Assembly: GCA_002389175.1 (NCBI GenBank) | Contig: DGNZ01000244.1 | Coordinates: forward strand, 1 to 5,815 | Direction: 5' to 3' | Source of the DNA: Rhodospirillaceae bacterium UBA4479 | Lineage (GTDB): Bacteria; Pseudomonadota; Alphaproteobacteria; Rhodospirillales; Casp-alpha2 | DNA: 5,815 nucleotides | Part shown: positions 1 through 5,815 of the stretch, piece after piece | How the letters are laid out: each line of letters begins with the position of its first letter | Position numbering within the stretch: the stretch's first letter is position 1 | The notes under the pieces: generated by a model | Database searches by the model: none | Seen by the model: only the letters and a program-made list of their open reading frames with translations | Told to the model about the DNA's origin: nothing | Program-made: the position numbers and the translations under genes

Positions 1-1
1 T

Positions 2-601
2 GGATGGTGGATGGTCAAAAGTGGATTGGTTGACCGTCCCGATGTCAGCCAATACCGATTGGCGACCCATCTATTGATGGCATTTTTAATTATCGCTATG
101 GCTTTATGGACAGCGCTTGATTTGCTTAGTGAAAAAGCGATCGCTGTGTCTGCGTTTACGCGCGGATACGCATCACTCATCGTGGGGATTATTTTCGTGA
201 CTGTCTTTTCTGGTGCACTGGTCGCGGGGCTGAATGCGGGGGTGATTTATAATACATTCCCGTTGATGCAGGGTGAGCTTTTCCCACCAGAGGGATTTGC
301 TGTGACACCGTGGTACAAGAATTTCTTTGAAGACTATGCAACGGTCCAGTTCCAGCATCGCGTGCTGGCAATTGTCAGCGCTTTATTGGTTTTTGGGTTT
401 TGGTATGCAGGGCGTACGTTACAGCCAGAATGGCGAATGCGCGCGAATGTCATGTTGGGCGTTGTTGCGTTACAAGTTGTGATGGGTATTTCGACACTGC
501 TGCTGGTCGTGCCGATCCCGTTGGCAGCTGCGCATCAGGCTGGTGCAGTGTTACTATTAATTGCTGCAATTTGGACCAGGCATGGGCTTCGCACCACTTG
601 A
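2..601 (+). CDS. ctaA: Haem A synthase (COX15/CtaA), C-terminal half, 5' end outside the window
   Basis: Haem A synthase oxidises the C8 methyl of haem O to a formyl group, giving the haem A needed by aa3-type cytochrome c oxidase. It is an integral membrane protein of the cytoplasmic membrane. The reading frame is open from base 2, and the residues before the first in-frame Met at position 11 (GWW, then MVKSGL) fit the COX15 family, so the true start lies upstream. Visible family marks are DRPDVSQYRLATHL, a GLNAGVIYNTFPLMQG stretch, FQHR and AAHQ. The histidines in FQHR and AAHQ match the conserved haem-ligand histidines of this fold. Hydrophobic segments follow ATHLL, cover the GYASLIVGII region, follow FQHR, and make up most of the last 55 residues. 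About 200 residues remain of a protein that is usually about 350. The family assignment is firm. The COX15-like rather than Bacillus CtaA-like subtype is judged from the sequence motifs. Confidence 0.92.
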   Translation, partial: GWWMVKSGLVDRPDVSQYRLATHLLMAFLIIAMALWTALDLLSEKAIAVSAFTRGYASLIVGIIFVTVFSGALVAGLNAGVIYNTFPLMQGELFPPEGFAVTPWYKNFFEDYATVQFQHRVLAIVSALLVFGFWYAGRTLQPEWRMRANVMLGVVALQVVMGISTLLLVVPIPLAAAHQAGAVLLLIAAIWTRHGLRTT

Positions 602-640
602 TTCAGTAATAGTTTGAATCCTTCCTTGCCATAAGCACCC

Positions 641-664
641 ACCACCCGCCAAAATCGAGGTGGT
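641..664. repeat. Small GC-rich inverted repeat between ctaA and the DHH gene
   Basis: ACCACC at 641-646 is the exact complement of GGTGGT at 659-664, with a 12-base loop. A short T run (TTTTT, 673-677) follows eight bases later. This could be a weak transcript end for ctaA or an mRNA structure ahead of the DHH gene. The six-pair stem, long loop and displaced T run make a classical intrinsic terminator doubtful. No other structure was seen in the 106-base gap 602-707. Confidence 0.25.
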
Positions 665-696
665 AACGGGCGTTTTTGCGTCCGATCTAAATGTTC

Positions 697-702
697 AGGA
701 GG
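697..702 (+). promoter_or_regulatory. Strong Shine-Dalgarno site fixing the DHH gene start
   Basis: AGGAGG lies five bases before the ATG at 708. It decides in favour of that start over an upstream in-frame GTG at 660, which would add 16 unconserved-looking residues and has no ribosome binding site of similar quality. Confidence 0.85.
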
Positions 703-707
703 CTTGG

Positions 708-1640
708 ATGAGCGATACAAAATACCGTTTGGTGACACGAAGCGATTTTGACGGACTGGTGTGTGCAGTATTGCTAAAAGAATTGGATATCATCGACGAT
801 ATCAAGTTCGTCCACCCCAAAGACATGCAAGATGGTACTATTCTGATTTCCGATGGGGATATCACAACGAACTTGCCATACGTTGAAGGTGTCTACTTGG
901 CGTTTGATCACCATTCGAGCGAAACAATACGTGTGGAATCAAAGCCAGAAAATCATATTATTGACCCAGATGCCCCATCTGCTGCCCGTGTCGTATATGA
1001 CTATTACGGTGGTGCTGAGCGATTTGCGGGTATCGCTGACGATATGATGCAGGCGGTAGATAAAGGTGACAGGGCGCAATTCAGCGAACAAGAAATCTTG
1101 AAACCCGAGGGTTGGGATCTCTTGAACATGTTGATGGATAGCCGAACGGGGCTTGGCCGTTTTCGGGAATTCCGCGTATCAAACTATCAATTGATGATGC
1201 AGCTGATTGATTATTGCCGGAACCACTCGGTCGAAGAAATCATTGCCCTTCCAGATGTCAAAGAGCGGGTTGATCTGTATTTCGATCACGATGACAAGTT
1301 CCGGGATCAAATTAAACGCTGCACCACCATACATAACAATTTGTTGGTCCTTGATCTTCGCGAAGAAGAGACGATTTATGCAGGCAATCGTTTCATGATT
1401 TATGCCCTTTATCCGGACTGTAATATTTCGATTCATGTCCTTTGGGGATTGAATAAGTTGAATACGGTGCTTGCGACGGGCAAATCAATCGTCAATCGAA
1501 CAGCCAAAACCAACGTTGGTGAGCTCATGTTGAAATATGGTGGTGGCGGTCATGAAAATGCCGGAACCTGCCAGGTTGAAAATGATGATGTAGAAAAAGT
1601 CTTGGGCGAGTTGATCTCTAAAATCACTTCTGACGGGTAA
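708..1640 (+). CDS. DHH/DHHA1-family phosphoesterase (often annotated exopolyphosphatase-like)
   Basis: A 310-residue soluble protein, predicted cytoplasmic, with no signal peptide or membrane segment. The N-terminal DHH domain shows motif I as SDFDG (residues 12-16), an acidic SDGD (48-51), the name-giving DHHSS (67-71) and a VDKGD segment (117-121). These aspartates and histidines normally bind two divalent metals, usually Mn2+. The C-terminal DHHA1 domain ends in a YGGGGHENAG motif (277-286), the substrate-binding glycine/histidine loop of the superfamily. Members hydrolyse phosphoester or phosphoanhydride bonds in nanoRNA, pAp, cyclic dinucleotides or polyphosphate. The substrate cannot be told from sequence here, so the common 'exopolyphosphatase' label is only a family name. 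The gap to ctpA is short (45 bases, or 9 with the alternative GTG start), so the two probably share a transcript. The domain call is firm and the activity is open. Confidence 0.85.
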   Translation: MSDTKYRLVTRSDFDGLVCAVLLKELDIIDDIKFVHPKDMQDGTILISDGDITTNLPYVEGVYLAFDHHSSETIRVESKPENHIIDPDAPSAARVVYDYYGGAERFAGIADDMMQAVDKGDRAQFSEQEILKPEGWDLLNMLMDSRTGLGRFREFRVSNYQLMMQLIDYCRNHSVEEIIALPDVKERVDLYFDHDDKFRDQIKRCTTIHNNLLVLDLREEETIYAGNRFMIYALYPDCNISIHVLWGLNKLNTVLATGKSIVNRTAKTNVGELMLKYGGGGHENAGTCQVENDDVEKVLGELISKITSDG

Positions 1641-1685
1641 TCGCAAAACGTGATCGGGAAATTCTTCAGCATTCGATATCTTCAA

Positions 1686-3170
1686 ATGACGCGTGCATCA
1701 CGTGCGATTACGGCTGTGTTTTCGATTTCGTTCGTTGCCTTGGTCATCACTGCATGTGTGACAGACCAATCTGCGATTGGGCGCGTTGTGATGGCGCTCA
1801 ACGAAAACGCATCACCGTTACCACAAAGCACGCAGCGGGAACTTTCTAGGTTTGAAGAAACCTATAATGCGTTCGCGCATGACGCCACCGACCGTGAACG
1901 TCTGGATTATTTCAATTTTGCCTATCGTCGTGTTCGTGCCAGCTATGTCTATGATGTTGATGATAGCGCCTTAATTGATGCTGCAATTGCAGGTGTGACT
2001 GAAAAAGATCCGAAGCCTAATTCGGTTATGGCTCAAGTACTTGTTGAAGATGCATTACATAAAATGCTGAAAGCCTTGGACCCGCATTCCAGTTATTTGG
2101 ATGCCGAGGAATTCCGAGACAGTTTCGCCAATACAAAGGGCGAGTTTGGTGGCCTTGGAATTCAGATCACTATGGATGGCGATTTGGTCAAGGTGATATC
2201 ACCAATTGAAGGAACACCGGCAGAGCGGGCAGGAATGCTGGCGGGGGATTTGATTACCCATATAGATACGATTGCAGTTCAGGGCAAAAGCCTTCGTGAA
2301 GCCGTTCGATTGATGCGGGGCAAGGCGGGCGACCCTGTCGTACTTACCGTGCGCCGCCCCACCAGCGATGATTTTGATGTTCGAATTGTGCGCGCCATCA
2401 TCGAGGTGAAATCGGTCCGACACAGCATAGAAAGCGATGTTGGATATATCCGTATCACGCGCTTTAACGAAAAAACAAAAAGCGGCATCCAAGAGGCGAT
2501 CTCTAAGATTAAGGACGAAACGGGCAGTCGGTTACGCGGTGTCGTGATTGATTTGCGAAATAACCCAGGCGGCCTGCTTAATCAGTCCGTTTCAGTGACT
2601 GACTCATTTTTAGAGCACGGCAAAATCGTTGCAATCAAGGGGCGTGATGGTCGTAACGAACGTTCTTATTACGCCGACGATGGCGACCTGATTGACCAAA
2701 TTCCGATGGTTATTTTGGTGAACCAAGGGTCAGCTTCTGCATCAGAGATTGTGGCGAGTGCCCTGCAATATCACGGTCGGGCTATTGTGATGGGGACGCG
2801 GACATTTGGGAAGGGTTCGGTTCAGACGATTATGCCCATGCCCCTCGAAGGGGCCCTGCGTTTAACGACAGCATTGTATTATTCGCCATCCAATCAAACG
2901 CTCCAGGCCCTGGGCGTGACGCCCGACATCGTCGTTATTAAAGATACAGATGTAGAGGCCGCGCCACCCCGTCGCCGCGAAGCCGACTTACCAGGGGCAA
3001 TTCCAGCGCAGAACGAAGACGATCACGTGTCAAAACCGAGGATTTCGGAAGCGGCGTGCCCCGCAATTGGCGCGGCAAAAGATCATATTCTTGGCTGTGC
3101 GATTGAGTATTTGCGTTCGGGCAATCAAGAGGCATTCTTGCGACGTTACGCCCCTGCGGGCCAAGGTTAA
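1686..3170 (+). CDS. ctpA: S41-family carboxy-terminal processing protease with PDZ domain, probable lipoprotein
   Basis: A serine protease that trims or degrades envelope proteins from their C-termini; its target is unknown here. With the ATG at 1686 it has 494 residues. The N-terminus has a basic MTRASR, a hydrophobic core and a lipobox ITAC, so Cys24 would be lipidated. Residue +2 is Val rather than Asp, which favours outer-membrane sorting by the E. coli rule. An N-terminal helical region precedes the PDZ domain (about 153-225, with FGGLGIQI and GTPAERAGMLAGD). The S41 core follows, with IDLRNNPGG (288-296), GSASASE holding the catalytic Ser351, and FGKGSVQ holding Lys376 and Gln380. The Ser-Lys spacing of 25 matches known CtpA/Prc enzymes. 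A tail of about 70 residues rich in charge and Pro, with two cysteines, follows the core. An in-frame GTG at 1650 would add 12 residues and give an unusually long signal; neither start has a clear ribosome binding site. It probably forms an operon with the DHH gene. Confidence 0.92.
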   Translation: MTRASRAITAVFSISFVALVITACVTDQSAIGRVVMALNENASPLPQSTQRELSRFEETYNAFAHDATDRERLDYFNFAYRRVRASYVYDVDDSALIDAAIAGVTEKDPKPNSVMAQVLVEDALHKMLKALDPHSSYLDAEEFRDSFANTKGEFGGLGIQITMDGDLVKVISPIEGTPAERAGMLAGDLITHIDTIAVQGKSLREAVRLMRGKAGDPVVLTVRRPTSDDFDVRIVRAIIEVKSVRHSIESDVGYIRITRFNEKTKSGIQEAISKIKDETGSRLRGVVIDLRNNPGGLLNQSVSVTDSFLEHGKIVAIKGRDGRNERSYYADDGDLIDQIPMVILVNQGSASASEIVASALQYHGRAIVMGTRTFGKGSVQTIMPMPLEGALRLTTALYYSPSNQTLQALGVTPDIVVIKDTDVEAAPPRRREADLPGAIPAQNEDDHVSKPRISEAACPAIGAAKDHILGCAIEYLRSGNQEAFLRRYAPAGQG

Positions 3171-3193
3171 GCATCTCAATTTAAAAGATGGCG

Positions 3194-4096
3194 CTATACC
3201 GTAGAGGGTTGTCCACTTCCTTGATTTAGCAAATTTATCAACGCTGTTAACGCGCTGCTGTCCCTACGTTGTTGGTGACGCAGCATATGATAGCTACGTG
3301 GCGGAACATTGAGCGGCAGCGCACGCAGAGATCCATTGGCTAAAGATGATGCGACAACGTGACGAGAGATCAATGTTGCCCCGGCACCTGCTTCAACGGC
3401 TTCGCGAACAGCTTCGTTGCTTGGCAATTCAAGGACAATGTTGAGATCATTCCATACCAGGTTTTCTGATCTCGCCATATCTTCAAGTACCTCGCGTGTG
3501 CCAGAACCTTGTTCGCGAATAATCCATGGTAATTTCACAAGGTCGATTTTCTGACTTCCGCTGCCGAGTTTCGGCCAGCGTTTTGACGAAACAACCAGGG
3601 CCAATTGGTCATGATCAACAAGCGTGCGTTCGATGTTTTTGGCTGATGTGGAGCCTTCGACAAATCCGACGTCCGCTTTACTATCAACGACAGCTTTTTC
3701 AACGTCGCGGGTGTTTGAAATTGTGACGTTTAAGGTCACTTCGGGGAACCTGTCATGGAAGGCCGCGAGTCGCCGCGGCAACCAGTAATTGGCAATCGTT
3801 TGGCTTGCTGCGATGTCCAGTTTTCCGACTGTTTTACCGCCCAATTCACGCAAATGCCTTTGGGCCGCACGAGCCGATGAAAGCAAGGCCTGGGCCTCAG
3901 CTAAAAAATGCTCTCCCGTTTCTGAAAGTTGGATCGATCGACCGACCCGGTTGAATAGCTTGATTTCGTATTGGGTTTCTAATGCGGCAACAGCTGCCGA
4001 AGCCGCTGATTGAGTAATTCCCAGTCGTTCTGCAGCCCGTGTCACATGACCTAATTCAGCTATAAGGACGAATATTCGAATTTGATTCAGTGTCAT
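3194..4096 (-). CDS. LysR-type transcriptional regulator, CysL/YeiE-like subgroup
   Basis: A 300-residue DNA-binding regulator. The winged helix-turn-helix occupies about residues 1-60 (TLNQIRIFV..., then HVTRAAERLGITQSAASAAVAALE), followed by a linker helix and a periplasmic-binding-protein-like effector domain from about 92. In that domain, ASQTIANYWLP (97-107), GFVEG (144-148) and IREQGSGTRE (193-202) closely resemble the E. coli YeiE and B. subtilis CysL group as I remember it. Relatives in that group respond to sulfite or control sulfite reductase. The gene is divergent from the SoeA-like oxidoreductase, which supports a sulfite link, but the ligand is inferred. ATG at 4096 is chosen because MTLNQIRIF is the usual LysR beginning. 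A TTG at 4102 would add two residues. No Shine-Dalgarno site is visible. The 3' end converges on ctpA with 23 bases between stop codons and no convincing terminator. Confidence 0.94.
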   Translation of the reverse strand: MTLNQIRIFVLIAELGHVTRAAERLGITQSAASAAVAALETQYEIKLFNRVGRSIQLSETGEHFLAEAQALLSSARAAQRHLRELGGKTVGKLDIAASQTIANYWLPRRLAAFHDRFPEVTLNVTISNTRDVEKAVVDSKADVGFVEGSTSAKNIERTLVDHDQLALVVSSKRWPKLGSGSQKIDLVKLPWIIREQGSGTREVLEDMARSENLVWNDLNIVLELPSNEAVREAVEAGAGATLISRHVVASSLANGSLRALPLNVPPRSYHMLRHQQRRDSSALTALINLLNQGSGQPSTV

Positions 4097-4102
4097 GATC
4101 AA

Positions 4103-4108
4103 ATCATA
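4103..4108 (-). promoter_or_regulatory. Candidate -10 element for the LysR gene
   Basis: Read on the minus strand this is TATGAT, one mismatch from TATAAT. It ends six bases before the ATG at 4096, so transcription would start at or next to the start codon. A poor -35 candidate (TTGTTG) lies 17 bases further upstream. This is a single short motif in AT-rich DNA, so it may be chance. Confidence 0.3.
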
Positions 4109-4138
4109 AGCAAAATTTGTTAAAACAACAATTATTAA

Positions 4139-4153
4139 TCATTGGACTAATGA
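4139..4153. promoter_or_regulatory. LysR-type operator candidate 1
   Basis: TCATT, five bases, then AATGA form a perfect 5-5-5 interrupted dyad centred on 4146. It includes TGGACTAAT (4143-4151), which recurs with one change in candidate 2. The dyad shape and divergent position suit a LysR recognition site; binding is inferred. Confidence 0.45.
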
Positions 4154-4172
4154 ATGAATGTTTGGCACATCT

Positions 4173-4187
4173 GATGGTCTAATCATC
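4173..4187. promoter_or_regulatory. LysR-type operator candidate 2
   Basis: GATG, seven bases, then CATC form an interrupted dyad centred on 4180, about 34 bases (close to three helical turns) from the centre of candidate 1. It holds TGGTCTAAT (4175-4183), differing from the first copy at one base. LysR proteins commonly occupy a recognition and an activation site on one DNA face; that role is inferred here. Confidence 0.4.
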
Positions 4188-4194
4188 TCTGTCT

Positions 4195-4198
4195 AAGG
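4195..4198 (+). promoter_or_regulatory. Modest ribosome binding site for the small ORF
   Basis: AAGG stands nine bases before the ATG at 4208. It is short but at an acceptable distance, and it is the only Shine-Dalgarno-like sequence nearby. Confidence 0.35.
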
Positions 4199-4207
4199 CT
4201 TCCATCA

Positions 4208-4387
4208 ATGGACGAAATTGCACAAACCCGGCGTAACACTCGCGCTTTGGGGAATATTTTTAGAACCTTACATAATTGGCTTCGCCCACAACGTCGCTAT
4301 CAGCCAAGCCGAACGTATATGCGAGGGCCAGGACCAGCCTGCCAACAGAGCACAAAAAACCATAACGGGGAGCAAGTAACGTCATGA
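4208..4387 (+). CDS. Possible 59-residue basic protein, unknown function
   Basis: I do not recognise this protein. The frame runs from ATG at 4208 to TGA at 4385-4387 and encodes 59 residues beginning MDEIAQTRRN. It is rich in arginine (RNTR, LRPQRRYQPSR) and has a short hydrophobic/aromatic patch (LGNIFRTLHNWL), one cysteine and a Gly/Pro segment (RGPGPA). There is no signal peptide or clear membrane helix. Its TGA overlaps the next gene's ATG as ATGA, the usual sign of translational coupling, and a modest AAGG precedes its start. Against it being real: it is short, has no recognisable relative, and the space could simply be a leader RNA of about 175 bases. If real, it would be the first gene of the oxidoreductase operon and might be an accessory or maturation factor, which is speculation. 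Confidence 0.4.
   Translation: MDEIAQTRRNTRALGNIFRTLHNWLRPQRRYQPSRTYMRGPGPACQQSTKNHNGEQVTS
4367..4372 (+). promoter_or_regulatory. Ribosome binding site for the oxidoreductase gene
   Basis: GGGGAG ends 11 bases before the ATG at 4384. The spacing is slightly long but supports that start. The site lies inside the preceding small ORF, as is common for coupled genes. Confidence 0.5.
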
Positions 4388-5815
4388 CGACGAGCGAGAA
4401 TCCAGTAGATACATCCCCAGAGGTCGCTGACGAAGTAAAAACGACGACCTGTTATATGTGCGCCTGCCGCTGTGGTATCAAAGTCCATCTTAAAGACGGC
4501 AAGATAAGATATATCCAAGGCAACAAAGATCATCCCGTGAACAAGGGCGTTTTGTGCGCCAAGGGTTCTGCAGGGATTATGACGCAGTACTCGCCAGCGA
4601 AATTGACCAAGCCTTTGAAGCGTGTTGGTGAACGCGGTTCAGGTGAATTCGAAGAAATTGAATGGGATGAAGCACTTGAGATCGCGACGGGATGGCTTGG
4701 GAAAATTCGCGAAACCGATCCGAGGAAACTCGCGTTCTTTACGGGCCGCGATCAATCGCAGTCATTAACAGGATGGTGGGCAAGCCAGTTTGGCACGCCT
4801 AATCACGCGGCGCATGGTGGCTTCTGTTCGGTGAATATGGCGGCCGCAGGTCTATATTCCATCGGTGGATCGTTTTGGGAATTCGGTGAGCCCGATTGGG
4901 ACCGTGCGAAATACTTCCTCATGTTCGGCGTCGCCGAGGATCATGATTCAAATCCAATCAAAACGGGCCTTGGAAAACTAAAAACAAATGGTGCCAAGTT
5001 CGTTTCCGTGAACCCCGTCCGGACAGGGTATTCCGCGATTGCCGACGAATGGCTGGGCATTAAGCCGGGTACCGATGGTTTGTTCGTTATGGCACTCATT
5101 CACGAGTTGCTGCGAACCGGTAACATCGATGAAAATTATCTGGCGACTTACACCAACTCGGCATGGCTGGTTATCCAAGACCCTGGTGCTGAAGATGATG
5201 GATTATTTGCTCGCAACGAAGAGGGTGCCCCGCTGGTGTGGGACGGCGAGAAAAACGCCATCGCATCGGGCATGGATATTACGGCAAAACCGGTTTTGGT
5301 TCGTGATGTAAAACTAGATGACGGTCGTAAGGCTGTGCCTGCATTCCAGTTGATGGCCGAACGTTATCTGGACCCTAAGTACACACCTGAGGCCGTTGCG
5401 GATAAAACGGGAGTTCCTGCTGCTACGATCAAACGGATTGCTGCCGAGATCGCACATGTGGCGTTCAAAGAATCAATTGAGATCAATACTCCTTGGACCG
5501 ATGCCTATGGTCGCAAGCATGATAAGTTCATTGGTCGACCTGTTGCCATGCATGCGATGCGCGGTATCTCGGCCCATTCAAACGGATTTCATACTTGCCG
5601 AGCCATTCACCTGCTGCAGACATTGATCGGCAGCGTGGATTGCCCAGGTGGGTTCAGAAATAAACCACCATTCCCAAAAGCGATCCCGCCTGCATTGAAA
5701 CCAGCCGGTAAGCCAGGGGATATCCAGCCAGGACAACCGATGAACGGCCCACCACTTGGTTTCCCAACGGGTCCTGAAGATTTACTTGTTGAGGCTGATG
5801 GGCGCCCGGTGCGGA
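4384..5815 (+). CDS. soeA: SoeA-like molybdopterin oxidoreductase (probable sulfite:quinone dehydrogenase catalytic subunit), N-terminal half, runs off the right edge
   Basis: A DMSO-reductase-family enzyme with bis-molybdopterin guanine dinucleotide and an [4Fe-4S] cluster. SoeA oxidises sulfite to sulfate in the cytoplasm and passes electrons through SoeB and SoeC to quinone. The frame is open from 4384 to the window end, giving 477 residues of a protein expected to be about twice as long. Cluster cysteines are C23, C26, C30 and C58 (C-x2-C-x3-C-x27-C), followed by the family's K60-G61. The pterin-binding part then has WDEAL (about 95-99) and HGGFCSVNMAAAG (144-156), where Cys148 is the likely Mo ligand. 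No Tat or Sec signal precedes the cluster, so the subunit is cytoplasmic, unlike PsrA, PhsA or FdnG. The sequence closely resembles proteins annotated 'formate dehydrogenase' or SoeA in marine Alphaproteobacteria, as remembered. The divergent CysL/YeiE-like regulator favours sulfite. The superfamily is certain; the SoeA substrate is moderately supported because the soeB and soeC genes lie outside the window. Confidence 0.88.
   Translation, partial: MTTSENPVDTSPEVADEVKTTTCYMCACRCGIKVHLKDGKIRYIQGNKDHPVNKGVLCAKGSAGIMTQYSPAKLTKPLKRVGERGSGEFEEIEWDEALEIATGWLGKIRETDPRKLAFFTGRDQSQSLTGWWASQFGTPNHAAHGGFCSVNMAAAGLYSIGGSFWEFGEPDWDRAKYFLMFGVAEDHDSNPIKTGLGKLKTNGAKFVSVNPVRTGYSAIADEWLGIKPGTDGLFVMALIHELLRTGNIDENYLATYTNSAWLVIQDPGAEDDGLFARNEEGAPLVWDGEKNAIASGMDITAKPVLVRDVKLDDGRKAVPAFQLMAERYLDPKYTPEAVADKTGVPAATIKRIAAEIAHVAFKESIEINTPWTDAYGRKHDKFIGRPVAMHAMRGISAHSNGFHTCRAIHLLQTLIGSVDCPGGFRNKPPFPKAIPPALKPAGKPGDIQPGQPMNGPPLGFPTGPEDLLVEADGRPVR

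Larger units (their letters stand above)
4097..4207. promoter_or_regulatory. Divergent control region between the LysR gene and the oxidoreductase operon
   Basis: A 111-base AT-rich stretch separating two divergent transcription units, where a LysR protein would be expected to repress its own gene and act on the neighbour. It contains the two dyads described separately and a run of ATTATTAAT-type sequence at 4131-4139. A TTGGCA at 4162-4167 could be a -35 for the plus-strand operon, but no good -10 sits at the right distance. Confidence 0.6.

Noticed and set aside
660..707. GTG start at 660 extending the DHH protein by 16 residues
   Set aside because: The AGGAGG at 697-702 is ideally placed for the ATG at 708, and the protein family begins directly with the YRLVTRSDFDG strand.
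2199..2492. Long antisense frames of 97 and 69 codons inside ctpA
   Set aside because: They overlap the PDZ and linker region of a well-supported protease and encode no recognisable motif; they are by-products of its codon usage.
3171..3193. CATCT/AGATG inverted repeat in the gap between the convergent ctpA and LysR stop codons, as a bidirectional terminator
   Set aside because: The stem is only five base pairs, AT-rich, with a nine-base loop and no T run on either strand, so it is not convincing as an intrinsic terminator.
4300..4533. Minus-strand frame of 77 codons across the small ORF and the start of the oxidoreductase gene
   Set aside because: It lies opposite the conserved iron-sulfur cluster coding region, which has clear family motifs on the plus strand. 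The antisense frame shows no recognisable domain.
5039..5626. Overlapping plus-strand frames of 90 and 76 codons inside the oxidoreductase
   Set aside because: They are out of frame with the continuous molybdopterin oxidoreductase frame that spans the whole region and have no motifs of their own.
4384..5815. Possible selenocysteine enzyme or frameshifted pseudogene
   Set aside because: The frame is uninterrupted for 477 codons, has no in-frame TGA, and keeps all four cluster cysteines and the probable Mo-ligand cysteine.

Overview
This is an ordinary chromosomal segment, most likely from an alphaproteobacterium of moderate (roughly 50%) GC. The clues are a COX15-type haem A synthase, an S41 carboxy-terminal protease, and a cytoplasmic molybdopterin oxidoreductase of the kind common in marine Alphaproteobacteria. 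That placement is inferred from protein resemblance, since no rRNA or other marker gene is present. No mobile element, CRISPR array, tRNA or rRNA was seen.

Layout: (1) positions 2-601, plus strand, the C-terminal half of haem A synthase (ctaA/COX15), cut by the left edge. (2) 708-1640, plus, a DHH/DHHA1 phosphoesterase of the group often labelled 'exopolyphosphatase', with a strong AGGAGG ribosome binding site. (3) 1686-3170, plus, an S41 PDZ-protease (ctpA), probably exported as a lipoprotein and probably co-transcribed with the DHH gene. (4) 3194-4096, minus, a LysR-type regulator of the CysL/YeiE-like subgroup, converging on ctpA with only 23 bases between the stop codons. (5) 4097-4207, an AT-rich divergent control region with two 15-bp interrupted dyads that share a TGGWCTAAT repeat. 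(6) 4208-4387, plus, a possible 59-residue basic protein whose stop codon overlaps the next start in an ATGA junction. (7) 4384-5815, plus, the N-terminal half of a large molybdopterin/[4Fe-4S] oxidoreductase that runs off the right edge and is best matched to SoeA, the catalytic subunit of quinone-linked sulfite dehydrogenase.

The most coherent story is on the right. A regulator whose relatives (CysL, YeiE) are tied to sulfite metabolism is transcribed divergently from a SoeA-like enzyme, with paired LysR-style sites between them. This suggests a locally controlled cytoplasmic sulfite oxidation or detoxification module. The link is an inference from family resemblance and gene layout. The left part (haem A synthesis, DHH phosphoesterase, envelope protease) looks like housekeeping content.
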